The notes: generated from the letters alone by a model not told the origin. Shown: positions 41,689 to 50,182, counted from the stretch's first letter. The stretch: DNA of 64,000 nucleotides from CAYMKL01 sp964390805 (GCA_964390805.1 CAYMKL010000009.1:1-64000), one strand, 5' to 3'. A program made the numbers and translations.

Positions 41689-43344
41689 ATGTTCGAACGG
41701 ATGGTTTGTATCCGCGATCACCCCCTCTTCACCCTGGAAAACATCTACCGCGCCTACCGCCAGTGCCGCAAGCACAAGCGGAATACCATCAACGCCATGA
41801 AGTTTGAGCAGAACCTGGAAGAGAACCTGGTGTCCCTGCACGAGGAACTGACGACCGGCACCTACCGGCCTGGCCGCTCCATCGCCTTTCTGATCGAGAA
41901 ACCCAAGCGGCGGGAGATCTTCGCCGCCGACTTCCGGGACCGGGTAGTGCATCACATCCTGGTCGGCTACCTGGAGCCTCGCTGGGAGCGCCGCTTTATC
42001 CACGACTCGTACGCCTGCCGCAAAGGCAAGGGCACCCACAAGGGCGTGGAGCGGCTGCGGTCTTTCACCCGCCAGGCGACGGCCAACGGGACTCGACGCG
42101 CCTGGTACCTGCAACTCGACATTCGCGGGTTTTTCATCAGCATAGACCGCAACATCCTGTACCAACGGCTGGCGGCCAAAGAGACCGATCCCGGGGTGCT
42201 GTGGCTCATCCGCACTCTGGTCTTCTATGAGCCCACAGAGAACTGCCTGATACAGATCAAGACCCCAGGGGTTTCCGCAACATGCTTCTTATATCAGCGA
42301 AACCCTGATTTCAGGACCACTTCGCAAGCCAGGCTACCTTCGAAAACCCCTGGGGTCTTAGCGTTTGAGCAACTACCGGCCCATAAGACCCTGTTCAAGG
42401 CTCCACTGGATTGCGGGTTGCCCATCGGCAACCTGACCAGCCAGTTCTTCGCCAACGTCTACCTGGACGCGCTGGACCAGTTCGTCAAGCACCAGTTGAA
42501 AGCCCGCTACTACCTGCGCTACTGCGACGACTTCGTCCTCTTGTCCGAAGACAGGGCTGTCCTGGAAAGGTGGGAGGCGCGGATCAGAGAATTCCTGTCC
42601 CACGAGCTGCGCTTGACCCTCAACGACAGGAGGCGGCTGCGTCCCGTTTCGGATGGGATTGACTTTCTGGGCTACATCGTCAGGCCGGACTACCTGCTGG
42701 TACGCCGACGGGTGGTGGGGGCGTGTTACCAGCGTCTGGCCCGGGCGGAAGATGCGCTCATCCAACAAGGGCTGACCATAGGCGATGAGGGCCGGCGGGT
42801 GTACCCCTGGCCCTGGCCGGTGGTGGAAGCGGTCTATCAGTGGCTGAACTCCTACCTGGGCCACTTCCGCAAGGCGGCGAGCTGCCGGCTGGTGGAGCGA
42901 CTGCGGCGGCGTTTCCCCTGGCTGGAAGAGTACTTCCGTTGGGATGGGGAGCGGGTGGCGTATGCGTTCCCCCCGCCGCGGCCGGCGCTGCGGATTGCAC
43001 AGCAGCAGGCCCAACTGTGCGACCGCCTGCCGGGTCACGTCCTGGTGGTGCAGATGGGCAAATGGTGGGAGTTGTGGGGCGGCTATCCAGAGAACCTGCT
43101 GCCGAAAGGCTGGCGGCGTTTTCCCCAAAGCCGTCTGGCAACCGTCAAAGGCACACTGTGGGAGAGCGGCCTGCCCGTGGCCTGGATCGGCGAGACGGGC
43201 CGGCGCGTCACCGGCATCAACGAGCGGCTTCTCGTCCATCGTTGGCCGGGCGTGGTGGATCAGCGTCCGCTCTCGTGGATAAAGCCTCCCCGCCCCCCAA
43301 TTCTGGGGGGAGTAGAGAGATTCCCCCCAGGGTTGGGGGGTTAG
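41689..43344 (+). CDS. DGR reverse transcriptase with an in-frame palindromic insertion and a MutS-I-like C-terminus
   Basis: 551 residues. RT motifs: EKPKRREIFAADFRDRVVHH (motif 1-2 region), motif 3/A YLQLDIRGFF with D144, the DGR-type motif 4 IGNLTSQ at 246-252 (instead of QGxxxSP), and YCDDF at 278-282 with both catalytic Asp. It copies TR RNA with errors at adenines. Residues 191-224 (KTPGVS to KTPGVL) are encoded exactly by the element at 42259-42359, between motifs 3 and 4. Residues ~430-527 (LPGHVLVVQMGKWWELWGG, SGLPVAWIG) resemble a MutS domain I with W-x-E in the Phe-x-Glu position. The tail after ~530 comes from C/G-tract repeats. Whether the inserted copy is still active is unknown. 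Confidence 0.92.
   Translation: MFERMVCIRDHPLFTLENIYRAYRQCRKHKRNTINAMKFEQNLEENLVSLHEELTTGTYRPGRSIAFLIEKPKRREIFAADFRDRVVHHILVGYLEPRWERRFIHDSYACRKGKGTHKGVERLRSFTRQATANGTRRAWYLQLDIRGFFISIDRNILYQRLAAKETDPGVLWLIRTLVFYEPTENCLIQIKTPGVSATCFLYQRNPDFRTTSQARLPSKTPGVLAFEQLPAHKTLFKAPLDCGLPIGNLTSQFFANVYLDALDQFVKHQLKARYYLRYCDDFVLLSEDRAVLERWEARIREFLSHELRLTLNDRRRLRPVSDGIDFLGYIVRPDYLLVRRRVVGACYQRLARAEDALIQQGLTIGDEGRRVYPWPWPVVEAVYQWLNSYLGHFRKAASCRLVERLRRRFPWLEEYFRWDGERVAYAFPPPRPALRIAQQQAQLCDRLPGHVLVVQMGKWWELWGGYPENLLPKGWRRFPQSRLATVKGTLWESGLPVAWIGETGRRVTGINERLLVHRWPGVVDQRPLSWIKPPRPPILGGVERFPPGLGG
42259..42359. repeat. 101-bp palindromic element, copy 4, inside the RT gene
   Basis: 19-bp terminal inverted repeats with one mismatch (42259-42277, 42341-42359; arm AAGACCCCAGGGGTTTCCG). 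Internal CCTGATTTCAGG hairpin. With one flanking base it adds 102 nt, 34 codons, without stop or frameshift. Confidence 0.9.
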
Positions 43345-43389
43345 GGGGGCGACTAATCAACTTCACGAATCAAAAAAGGAGGAACTGAC

Positions 43390-44013
43390 ATGCTAAGAAA
43401 AGTGATCACCTACATCGCATATCCCGTGCTGATTGTCGGGCTCGTGTTGTGTCTGGTCGGGGTGGCTTATGCCGCCAGCAACATTGACTCGACGTACAAG
43501 TACGCCTGGGGCACCAACGTGGGCTGGATCAACTTCAACCCCGCCTACGGCGGCGGGGTGACGGTCTACTCCGACCACCTGGAAGGCTATGCCTGGGCGG
43601 AGAACGTCGGCTGGATCAGGCTGGGCACCCATACAGCCGGCGGCTCACACACCTATGACAACACCTCAGCCAGCAACTACGGCGTGAACAACAGCTCCGG
43701 TACTCTTTCCGGCTACGCCTGGGGCACCAACGTGGGTTGGATCAAGTTCAATCCCACCGGCGGTGGGGTAACCATAAGCACTTCCGACGGCAAGTTCGAC
43801 GGCTACGCCTGGGGGGAGAACGTGGGGTGGATTCACTTCCAGAATTCGTCGCCTGAGTACTACGTCAAGACCAGTCATTACCCCACCGTCGTCACCCTGG
43901 CGCGTTTCGTGGCCCGCTCGGTGGGAGGTGGGAACGGCTTGGCTGCGCCCCTGGCGCTGGTGGTGGTGGGTGCGGTTGGGCTGTTGGCGCTACGGGTGCG
44001 GCGGCGGAGGTGA
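43390..44013 (+). CDS. Surface protein with YAW-x-NVGWI repeats and C-terminal membrane anchor
   Basis: 207 residues. Signal helix YIAYPVLIVGLVLCLVGVAYA. Four repeats of the type GYAWGTNVGWIKFNP at about residues 37-50, 68-78, 108-122 and 138-150, the pattern of secreted proteins with PEP-CTERM-like tails. The C-terminus has a hydrophobic helix (PLALVVVGAVGLLALRV) followed by RRRR, typical of a sorting or stop-transfer signal. AAAAGGAGG before ATG 43390. It starts 45 nt after the RT, so it may be co-transcribed with the DGR and form part of the same cell surface. Function unknown. Confidence 0.75.
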   Translation: MLRKVITYIAYPVLIVGLVLCLVGVAYAASNIDSTYKYAWGTNVGWINFNPAYGGGVTVYSDHLEGYAWAENVGWIRLGTHTAGGSHTYDNTSASNYGVNNSSGTLSGYAWGTNVGWIKFNPTGGGVTISTSDGKFDGYAWGENVGWIHFQNSSPEYYVKTSHYPTVVTLARFVARSVGGGNGLAAPLALVVVGAVGLLALRVRRRR

Positions 44014-44108
44014 GTTCGCGAATATGACAACGAATTTGGGGGATTGAACGAATCTGCCTGGCAGCACCTATTCGTTCAATCCTCCCTATTTGCTGTCATA
44101 TCGCAAAC
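44014..44108. terminator. Long inverted repeat after the surface-protein gene
   Basis: Near-complementary ~38-nt arms with a perfect 13-bp inner stem (44041-44053 with 44070-44082) and a CTGC/GCAG mini-hairpin in the loop. It starts at the stop codon and probably ends the transcript. A further palindromic arm (AAACCCTAAGGGTCT) abuts it at 44105. Confidence 0.65.
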
Positions 44109-44146
44109 CCTAAGGGTCTCCAGGACCTTACAGTCTTCCTGATGAG

Positions 44147-44262
44147 GTGTTGCTCCTCGTTATCGCTCTAAAGGGATCGCCAGATCCCGCCGTCAAGCCA
44201 CTGGATCTGGCGATCCAGCGGGAGCGGGGCTGCAAAGATAGCGGTGAGTGGAGCAGCAACAC
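44147..44262. repeat. Nested palindromic element
   Basis: Outer arms GTGTTGCTCC (44147) and GGAGCAGCAACAC (44249-44262), inner perfect 14-bp pair GGATCGCCAGATCC/GGATCTGGCGATCC (44174-44187, 44203-44216). No coding potential. Confidence 0.65.
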
Positions 44263-44312
44263 TTTGAGGGGAGACCACCGGATTCCTCTGGCGGCCCACT
44301 GATGACAAGCAA

Positions 44313-44343
44313 AAAGGCCCTCCAAGATTCAAGGCGGGCCTTT
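44313..44343 (-). terminator. Bidirectional intrinsic terminator
   Basis: 8-bp stem AAAGGCCC/GGGCCTTT with a T-run on the minus strand (A5 at 44311-44315 on the plus strand). It lies 32 nt after the ArsA-type gene stop, between convergent genes. Confidence 0.75.
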
Positions 44344-44374
44344 CTTGGTTACCTTGTTCTTTTCTTCTAGCTGG

Positions 44375-45547
44375 CTACCCTTCATCCGCACCAAAGGTGA
44401 TCACCAACGTATCCTCATCGAACCTGGCGCCTTGCACGTCCAGGCTCACCAAGACGCGCGGCAGGATCAGGTTGCGCTTGCGGTTGCCGATGTGCACGAT
44501 GAGCTCATCCCCGGAACGGGTCAGTTGCAGATTCTCCTTCTCCACGAAAGGCAGCAGTAGACTCAATACGTAGCGCCCATCCTTCTTATCCACGCTGTGA
44601 GTCTGTCCCACGAAAGCGATCTCAGTGGGGTCGCTATCGCCGTAGATGCTCTCCGCCATGCGCCTGAGCATATCCAGTCCCACCACCTCCTGATCGAACA
44701 GGGGGGCCTTGAGTATGGGCAGGGGCGAGAATGCCTCCTCAATCATCTGGCTGTATTTCTCGTGGCTCTCCTTCCAGGAGTCGAAGTAGCTGTCTTGCAC
44801 CCGGGCCGGGATCAGGCGGTTGGAGACCACGGCATCGGTGAGGTAACCGTAGAGATTCAAATATGCAAAGGTGCGCTGCGCCTCTTTGATGACCATTTTC
44901 TCAGGGTTCACCACCAGGCGCACCGAAGCCTTCTCAGGATCGGAGAGGAGATCGTGCATGCGAGTCAGTTGCATGACCAGATCAGCGATGGTGTCGAACA
45001 GCTCGTCGTCAGGGATGGGCAGGTCCGTCACCGCTCGCAGGATGGGACGGCTGATCTGCACTGCTTTGCGCTCGAGAGGGAATATCTTTTCCAGATACCA
45101 CCGAGCCACATCCGGGAAGGAAAGCAATTGCAGGGTGGCGCCGGTGGGGGCGCAATCCACGATGATGACGTCGTAGTCGCAGTCGTCGTGCAGGTGGACG
45201 ATCTGCAGGAGACTGGCCAACTCCTCCATGCCTGGCAGGACGACCAGCTCTTCAGCGATCAGATCATCCAAGCCTCGCCATGACAAGACTGTAGCAAAGT
45301 ACTTCTGGACGTTGCCCCAATGCTTGTCCATCTGGTAGAGGACATTGAGCTCCTGTCCCCACAGGTTGGGCGCCACCAGAGTCGGCTCAGGACCCAGAGC
45401 AAGGTCGAAGCTATCGGCCAGGCTGTGGGCCGCGTCGGTGCTGATGACGATGGTGCGATAGCCCAGGTCGGCGCAGCGCAAAGCCGTAGCCGCAGCCACG
45501 CTGGTCTTGCCCACGCCACCTTTGCCAGTGTAAAGGATAATACGCAT
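44375..45547 (-). CDS. ArsA/Get3-family ATPase with C-terminal HSP20-like domain
   Basis: 390 residues. Deviant Walker A GKGGVGKTS at 8-16, switch I DAAHSLADSF, switch II VDCAPTGATLQLLSFPD, NPEKMVIKEAQRTFAYL. The last ~80 residues (VLSLLLPFVEKENLQLTRSG, then RRNLILPRVL-like strand) form the alpha-crystallin-like ArsA_HSP20 domain found in phototroph and Chloroflexota homologues. It lacks the ArsA tandem repeat. No arsB or arsR neighbour, so a Get3-like protein-targeting or chaperone role is more likely than arsenite export. Confidence 0.85.
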   Translation of the reverse strand: MRIILYTGKGGVGKTSVAAATALRCADLGYRTIVISTDAAHSLADSFDLALGPEPTLVAPNLWGQELNVLYQMDKHWGNVQKYFATVLSWRGLDDLIAEELVVLPGMEELASLLQIVHLHDDCDYDVIIVDCAPTGATLQLLSFPDVARWYLEKIFPLERKAVQISRPILRAVTDLPIPDDELFDTIADLVMQLTRMHDLLSDPEKASVRLVVNPEKMVIKEAQRTFAYLNLYGYLTDAVVSNRLIPARVQDSYFDSWKESHEKYSQMIEEAFSPLPILKAPLFDQEVVGLDMLRRMAESIYGDSDPTEIAFVGQTHSVDKKDGRYVLSLLLPFVEKENLQLTRSGDELIVHIGNRKRNLILPRVLVSLDVQGARFDEDTLVITFGADEG

Positions 45548-45580
45548 GTTCCCTCCGAATTGTGACTTCTGCTAACAATA

Positions 45581-45653
45581 GTGTCAACTCAAGCTCTGAG
45601 CCCCGTCCCCGGGGCGGCCCGGGGACGGGCCTTTGAGCCGTAAGTTGACACTA
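45581..45653. repeat. Palindromic element between ArsA-type and tricorn genes
   Basis: Outer 10-bp arms AGTGTCAACT/AGTTGACACT and an inner 10-bp G/C stem CGTCCCCGGG/CCCGGGGACG. 73 bp. It may end the tricorn transcript. Confidence 0.65.
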
Positions 45654-45662
45654 ATGCTTCTG

Positions 45663-48600
45663 CTAAACCCGCCTCTTCTTGAGATCCGGCCACTTCGGGG
45701 GCTGCTCTTCCAAAAGCCTCAGAATCTCCTCAATGGCCCGCTCCAGTTGGGTGTCCTTGCCTGCCGCGTAGTCCTGAGGCGTGACATCCACCTCGATGTC
45801 GGGGTCGGTACCATAGTTCTCCACCCCCCAACCTACGTCCTCGAACCAGAAAGAGAATTCCGGTTGGGTGACGACGCTACCGTCCACCAGCCTGTCGCGC
45901 ACCGAAACACCGACCACGCCGCCCCAGGTGCGCTTTCCGATGAGCGGGCCCAGCTCCATCAGCTTGAAGCAGTGACAGAAGATGTCCCCGTCCGACCCGG
46001 CCTGCTCATTGGTCAGAGCGACCATGGGACCCAGCACCGAATCCACCGGATAAGGCTCTGGCTCGCCCCAGCGAGGGACATCGTACCCCAGACGCCGCCG
46101 GGCCAGCTTCTCCAGGATCAACTGGGAAACGTGTCCGCCGCTGTTGAACCGCACGTCAACGATCAAAGCGTCGCGGCCAACCTCGGCCAGGTAGCCTCGG
46201 TGGAACTCGGCATAGCCTCGGGGGCCCATGTCGGGGACGTGGATGTAGCCTACCCGCCCGTCAGTGGCTTCGTGCACCTGGCAGCGGTTGCTCTCCACCC
46301 ACTCCCGATAGCGGGCTGGTGTCTCACTCTTGAGGGCTTTCACGGACACGGTGCGCGTATCCTCCCCTCCCTTCATCCCCCCCAGGGCTTGCCCTGAGCG
46401 CGGTCGAAGGGTTGGGGGGGAAAGAGGGGGGGCTGCAACGGTCAGCAAAACCTCGCTGCCAGCCTGGTTGACCAGCAACTCCTGTGGGGAGCAGTCCTTG
46501 CCCACCTTGCGCCCGTTGATTGCCAATAGAGCCTGCCCCGGTTCGACATTGATCCCCGGCCCCAGCAGCGGGGGACCTCCCTTCTCATCCCACGGATCGC
46601 CGCGAACGATGCGACCGATGCGATACGTCTCGGTCTCGGCATCGTAGACGAAGTCCACCCCGAGGAACCCCTGCAAGTACTTGGGCTCCTGGCGATAGTC
46701 GCCGCCAAGCTCGTAGGCGTGAGAGGTTCCTAACTCACCCTGCATCTCCCACATCAGGTCGGAGAACTCAGAGCGGGTCGCCACGCGGTCCAACAAAGGC
46801 TGGTAGCGCTGGTTGACGGCCTCCCAGTCCACGCCCGACATGTCCTCGGTCCAGAAGTGGTCTCGTTGCAGGCGCCACGCCTCGCGATACATCTGCTCCC
46901 ACTCGTCCCGGGGCTGGACAGACACTTTGATCCGTTTCAAGTCCAGCCAGCCACTCTTGCGCCCAGGCTTTTCGTCCGAGTTTTCAGGCTTCTTGCCGGC
47001 CTCGATGACACGCAGGTGATTGCCAGCCCGGCAGATCAACGTCTTGCCATCGGCCGACACTTTGAAGTTGGTGACCTTTCTGACCAACGTCTCCTGTTTC
47101 TGCTCCTCGAAGTCGTACATCTCGATGAAGCCCGTGGCCGCTGGTTCACCAGGCAACCAGGAGTCGCCCAGGCTGCCCTCTATCGGAAGGGACGTGAAGA
47201 GGACTTTGCCCTTGATCCCCCACACCTGTCCGTAGCGCCCCTCCGGGACCGGGAAAGCCACTATGCGATCCTCAATGCCGTCCAGGTCAATCTCGACCAC
47301 CGGCTCCTCGAGAGTCTCGGTCTTCTCCCCTTCCTGGCGATCAGATTCCTTGCTATCTTCCCCTTTTTCGGGTTTGGACGACTGGTTATCCTTTCCGGTA
47401 CTAGTTTGGCCCGGTGCCCTCGGGATGGGGATGAAGGGTGAGGGTAAGTCCTTCTGCAGGGTGATCAAGTACGGACGTACCCCTCGGGGGAAGTTTAGGT
47501 CAAAATGCAGGTTGTCGTAGACCGGATCGAACTCACGATACGACAGGAAGTACAAGTACTTGCCATCCGGGTCGAAGGCCGGCCCCATGTCGCGCAGCAC
47601 AGGGCGGGTCAGCCGCCAGGTCTCCCCACTTTCCACCTTGCACAGCTTGATGCACGACGTCTTTTGCGTGTCAGCGAAGCCGTAGGCCACCCACCGTCCA
47701 TCGGGTGACCAGGCCATGCCGCGTATGCGCGCGTATTGACTCTTGTCCAGGAGGCGCATCGTGCGCGACGAGAGATCAACCAGGATCAGCTCGTAGCGGT
47801 GGTTGCTCAAGACCACCTGATCGTTCCCTTCGTCAGAGCTTACACTGAGCTTAGTCGAAGTGCTCAGGGCAGGCCTGGGCGACACGGCCAGGCTCACCGG
47901 CCGGCCGATGTCCGGAGGGTGCGGCCATGCGTGCATGGCATCGTCATCAGGAGCAACTGAAAGGTCCGCCAGACGCTCTGGCTCCACACTCCCGTCGCGA
48001 TGTCCTGAGCTTGTCGAAGGGGCGTGATGGATTTCCAGCGCTTCTTCCCCGTCGGTGTCGCACACCATCACCAACCGCTTACCGTCGCCCAGCCACGACG
48101 CCAGGCGATAGCGCGTCCCATCGGGTTGACCGTGCTGCAGGACGGCGCCCTCCCAATTGGCTATGGTGAAAGGCTTGCCCCGGGAGGTGACGGCCACCGA
48201 GTGGCCCTCCGGATGGATGGCGTAGCCCAGCAAGTACTTCGCTGTCTTCACGAACTTGCGGTTGCGCTGCGTCCTCGGGCTGCGAAACTCGACTTCGACC
48301 TGTCGGCTGGCGTCGGACGCCGGGTTGTAGACGTACAGGTCGGCGCCGGCGTGGTAGACGATCCGCTGGCCGTCGGTCGAGGCGTTTCTGGCGTAGAAAG
48401 TCTGATGAGTCGTGTGCTGCCTCAGGGCCTCGCCGCTCGGGAGACACGAGTATAGATTGCCCACCCCCTCGTGGTCGGACAGGAAGAAGATGCGCTCCCC
48501 GATCCACATCGGGTTGGCCAGGTTGCCCTCCAGTTGGATCAGGCGTCTGAACTGCCATTCCCCAGGCAGCCTGGCGGTCTGTTTCGCCAGCCTGCCGACG

Positions 48601-49148
48601 TCCACCCACAGCTCGCCGGCCGTGCCACCTCGGTAGCGCTTCCAACGGGCCGGGTCGTCGGTGTTGCGCCCGATGACCACCCCACCATCGGGGCCGTAGG
48701 AGATGCTCTGTGCTGGGCCGACGGGTAGCTCTTGCGGCAAGCCGCCGTCGAGACCGACAGTGAAGAGCTTGAGGAGGCGAAGGAAAGGTTGCCCGGCGTT
48801 GCTGGTGAAAAGGATGGATTCCCCATCGGGGCTCCAACCCACCACCTGCGCCATGCTACCCAGGTAGGTCAGCCGTCGCGCCGGCCCTCCGAGAGCTGGC
48901 ATGACGTAGACCTCGGCGTGCCCCTCCTCCCGTCCGATGAAGGCCAGCGTTGTTCCGTCGGGCGAGAGGAAGGGATAGCTGGCCGCACCCAGATTCGAGG
49001 TCAACCGACGGGCGATGCCGCCCGTGTCGGGGACGGTCCACAAATCATCCTCACAGACAAACACCACGGTCTGGCCGTGAAGGGTGGGAAATCGGTAGTA
49101 TCCTGCGGTTTCGATACGCCTTCGGCTACTCAACCCAAGTGTTGTCAC
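45663..49148 (-). CDS. Tricorn-type serine protease
   Basis: 1161-residue cytoplasmic peptidase that trims proteasome or other protease products. Beta-propeller repeats fill the N-terminal ~600 residues (SPDGTTLAFIGREEGHAEVY, WSPDGESILFTSN, WSPDGRWVAYGFAD). A C1 helical part, a PDZ domain (~840-930) and the tail-type C2 core follow. Catalytic candidates are H810 (GTSHAYE) and S1052 (NEQAGSDGD). Three dispersed repeats are translated in frame: around APSTSSGHRD (48001-48022), RPALSTSTKLS (47842-47872) and PPLSPPTLRPRSGQALGGMK (46376-46432), the last interrupting the PDZ domain. A Lys/Glu-rich linker lies near 600-640. Confidence 0.88.
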   Translation of the reverse strand: MTTLGLSSRRRIETAGYYRFPTLHGQTVVFVCEDDLWTVPDTGGIARRLTSNLGAASYPFLSPDGTTLAFIGREEGHAEVYVMPALGGPARRLTYLGSMAQVVGWSPDGESILFTSNAGQPFLRLLKLFTVGLDGGLPQELPVGPAQSISYGPDGGVVIGRNTDDPARWKRYRGGTAGELWVDVGRLAKQTARLPGEWQFRRLIQLEGNLANPMWIGERIFFLSDHEGVGNLYSCLPSGEALRQHTTHQTFYARNASTDGQRIVYHAGADLYVYNPASDASRQVEVEFRSPRTQRNRKFVKTAKYLLGYAIHPEGHSVAVTSRGKPFTIANWEGAVLQHGQPDGTRYRLASWLGDGKRLVMVCDTDGEEALEIHHAPSTSSGHRDGSVEPERLADLSVAPDDDAMHAWPHPPDIGRPVSLAVSPRPALSTSTKLSVSSDEGNDQVVLSNHRYELILVDLSSRTMRLLDKSQYARIRGMAWSPDGRWVAYGFADTQKTSCIKLCKVESGETWRLTRPVLRDMGPAFDPDGKYLYFLSYREFDPVYDNLHFDLNFPRGVRPYLITLQKDLPSPFIPIPRAPGQTSTGKDNQSSKPEKGEDSKESDRQEGEKTETLEEPVVEIDLDGIEDRIVAFPVPEGRYGQVWGIKGKVLFTSLPIEGSLGDSWLPGEPAATGFIEMYDFEEQKQETLVRKVTNFKVSADGKTLICRAGNHLRVIEAGKKPENSDEKPGRKSGWLDLKRIKVSVQPRDEWEQMYREAWRLQRDHFWTEDMSGVDWEAVNQRYQPLLDRVATRSEFSDLMWEMQGELGTSHAYELGGDYRQEPKYLQGFLGVDFVYDAETETYRIGRIVRGDPWDEKGGPPLLGPGINVEPGQALLAINGRKVGKDCSPQELLVNQAGSEVLLTVAAPPLSPPTLRPRSGQALGGMKGGEDTRTVSVKALKSETPARYREWVESNRCQVHEATDGRVGYIHVPDMGPRGYAEFHRGYLAEVGRDALIVDVRFNSGGHVSQLILEKLARRRLGYDVPRWGEPEPYPVDSVLGPMVALTNEQAGSDGDIFCHCFKLMELGPLIGKRTWGGVVGVSVRDRLVDGSVVTQPEFSFWFEDVGWGVENYGTDPDIEVDVTPQDYAAGKDTQLERAIEEILRLLEEQPPKWPDLKKRRV

Positions 49149-49171
49149 TTTGCAATCTCCTGCGTCTTTAG

Positions 49172-50182
49172 TTACATCGAGCCCATGGTCAAAGCCATCA
49201 GTGCCTTTTGCACGTGCAGGCGGTTCTCGGCCACGTCGTAGATCACCGAGCGGGGGCCGGAGGCGACCTCATCAGTGACCTCGTGGCCCCGGTCCACAGG
49301 CATGGGATGGGTGAAGAGAGCGTTATCGCTGAGGGCCATTTTCTCGGCGTCGCAGATCCACTGCGGGTACTGCAGCGCCTTGTCAATCTCCTCTTGCTTG
49401 TGGAACTCCCCATCGCGATAGGCTGCCGAGCTCATCCAGTGGCGGGAGTAGACCACGTGCGTTCCCTCGTAGCCCGATGCCACATCGTGGACTACCTCGA
49501 ACGTCCTGCCATTTGCGGCGCAGTTCCCTCTGGTCCACTCGATGACCTGGGGGTCCAGGTCGTATCCCTCAGGATGGGCCAGAGTCACGTCCATCCCAAA
49601 GCGGGAGCCTATGAGCAGCGCCTCCTGGACACTGCACCAGGAGCGGGCCAGGGCCCCATGCCCCCAGGTGACCAAGAGCTTCTTGCCCCGCACATCGCCC
49701 AGATGCTCGAGCCAGCCCATCACATCGGCCAGGCCCTGGCAGGGGTGATACTTGTCGTGAGCCATGGAGATGATGGGGATGGTGGCCCAGCGAGCGTATT
49801 CGCGCAACAGGTCGTCGCCCTCACCGTAGGCACCGATCTTATCCTCCAGGATGCGGATGCCCAGGCCGTGGCCATAGCGGCTCATCACCCTGGCCGCGTC
49901 CTCCACCGTCTCGCCTGCACTGATGGCGGTCTTTAGACGCATGGCTTTGGGCTCCAGAAACTGCGCGTGGCCGCCCAACTCAGTGGCCGCGCACTCGAAG
50001 CTCTGGCGGGTGCGAACCGAGGGGTTGTAGAAGAACATGAGGAAGGTCTTGTGCTGGAGTATCGAGGTCCAGCGCGGAGAGAGGCGATCACGCTTCATCT
50101 TCGCCGCCAACTCCAGCACTGCTTCTAGCTCTTCGATTGACCAGTCTTGGGTGCAGATCAAATCGTGTCCGTAGAGATCCAT
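49172..50182 (-). CDS. Ornithine carbamoyltransferase-like protein, YgeW-type paralogue 1
   Basis: 336 residues. Start ATG 50182 follows AGGAGGAAATAAAC. The longer frame from 50254 has no ribosome binding site. Carbamoyl-phosphate motif SVRTR at 55-59, HPCQGLADVMG, and at the C-terminus HPMPVDRGHEVTDEV, where canonical transcarbamylases have HCLP. The amino-acid site is thus altered (Cys to Met), as in YgeW-like or other knotted transcarbamylases of purine/ureide catabolism. Substrate unknown. Paired with paralogue 2 at 51228. Confidence 0.75.
   Translation of the reverse strand: MDLYGHDLICTQDWSIEELEAVLELAAKMKRDRLSPRWTSILQHKTFLMFFYNPSVRTRQSFECAATELGGHAQFLEPKAMRLKTAISAGETVEDAARVMSRYGHGLGIRILEDKIGAYGEGDDLLREYARWATIPIISMAHDKYHPCQGLADVMGWLEHLGDVRGKKLLVTWGHGALARSWCSVQEALLIGSRFGMDVTLAHPEGYDLDPQVIEWTRGNCAANGRTFEVVHDVASGYEGTHVVYSRHWMSSAAYRDGEFHKQEEIDKALQYPQWICDAEKMALSDNALFTHPMPVDRGHEVTDEVASGPRSVIYDVAENRLHVQKALMALTMGSM

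Noticed and set aside
41689..43344. Group II intron or retron reverse transcriptase
   Set aside because: The IGNLTSQ motif, adjacent avd and the TR/VR pair place it with DGRs. No maturase domain, intron RNA motifs or msr/msd were seen.
44375..45547. Arsenite-efflux ATPase ArsA
   Set aside because: Single ATPase domain with an HSP20-like tail and no ars genes nearby, so a Get3-like role is preferred.
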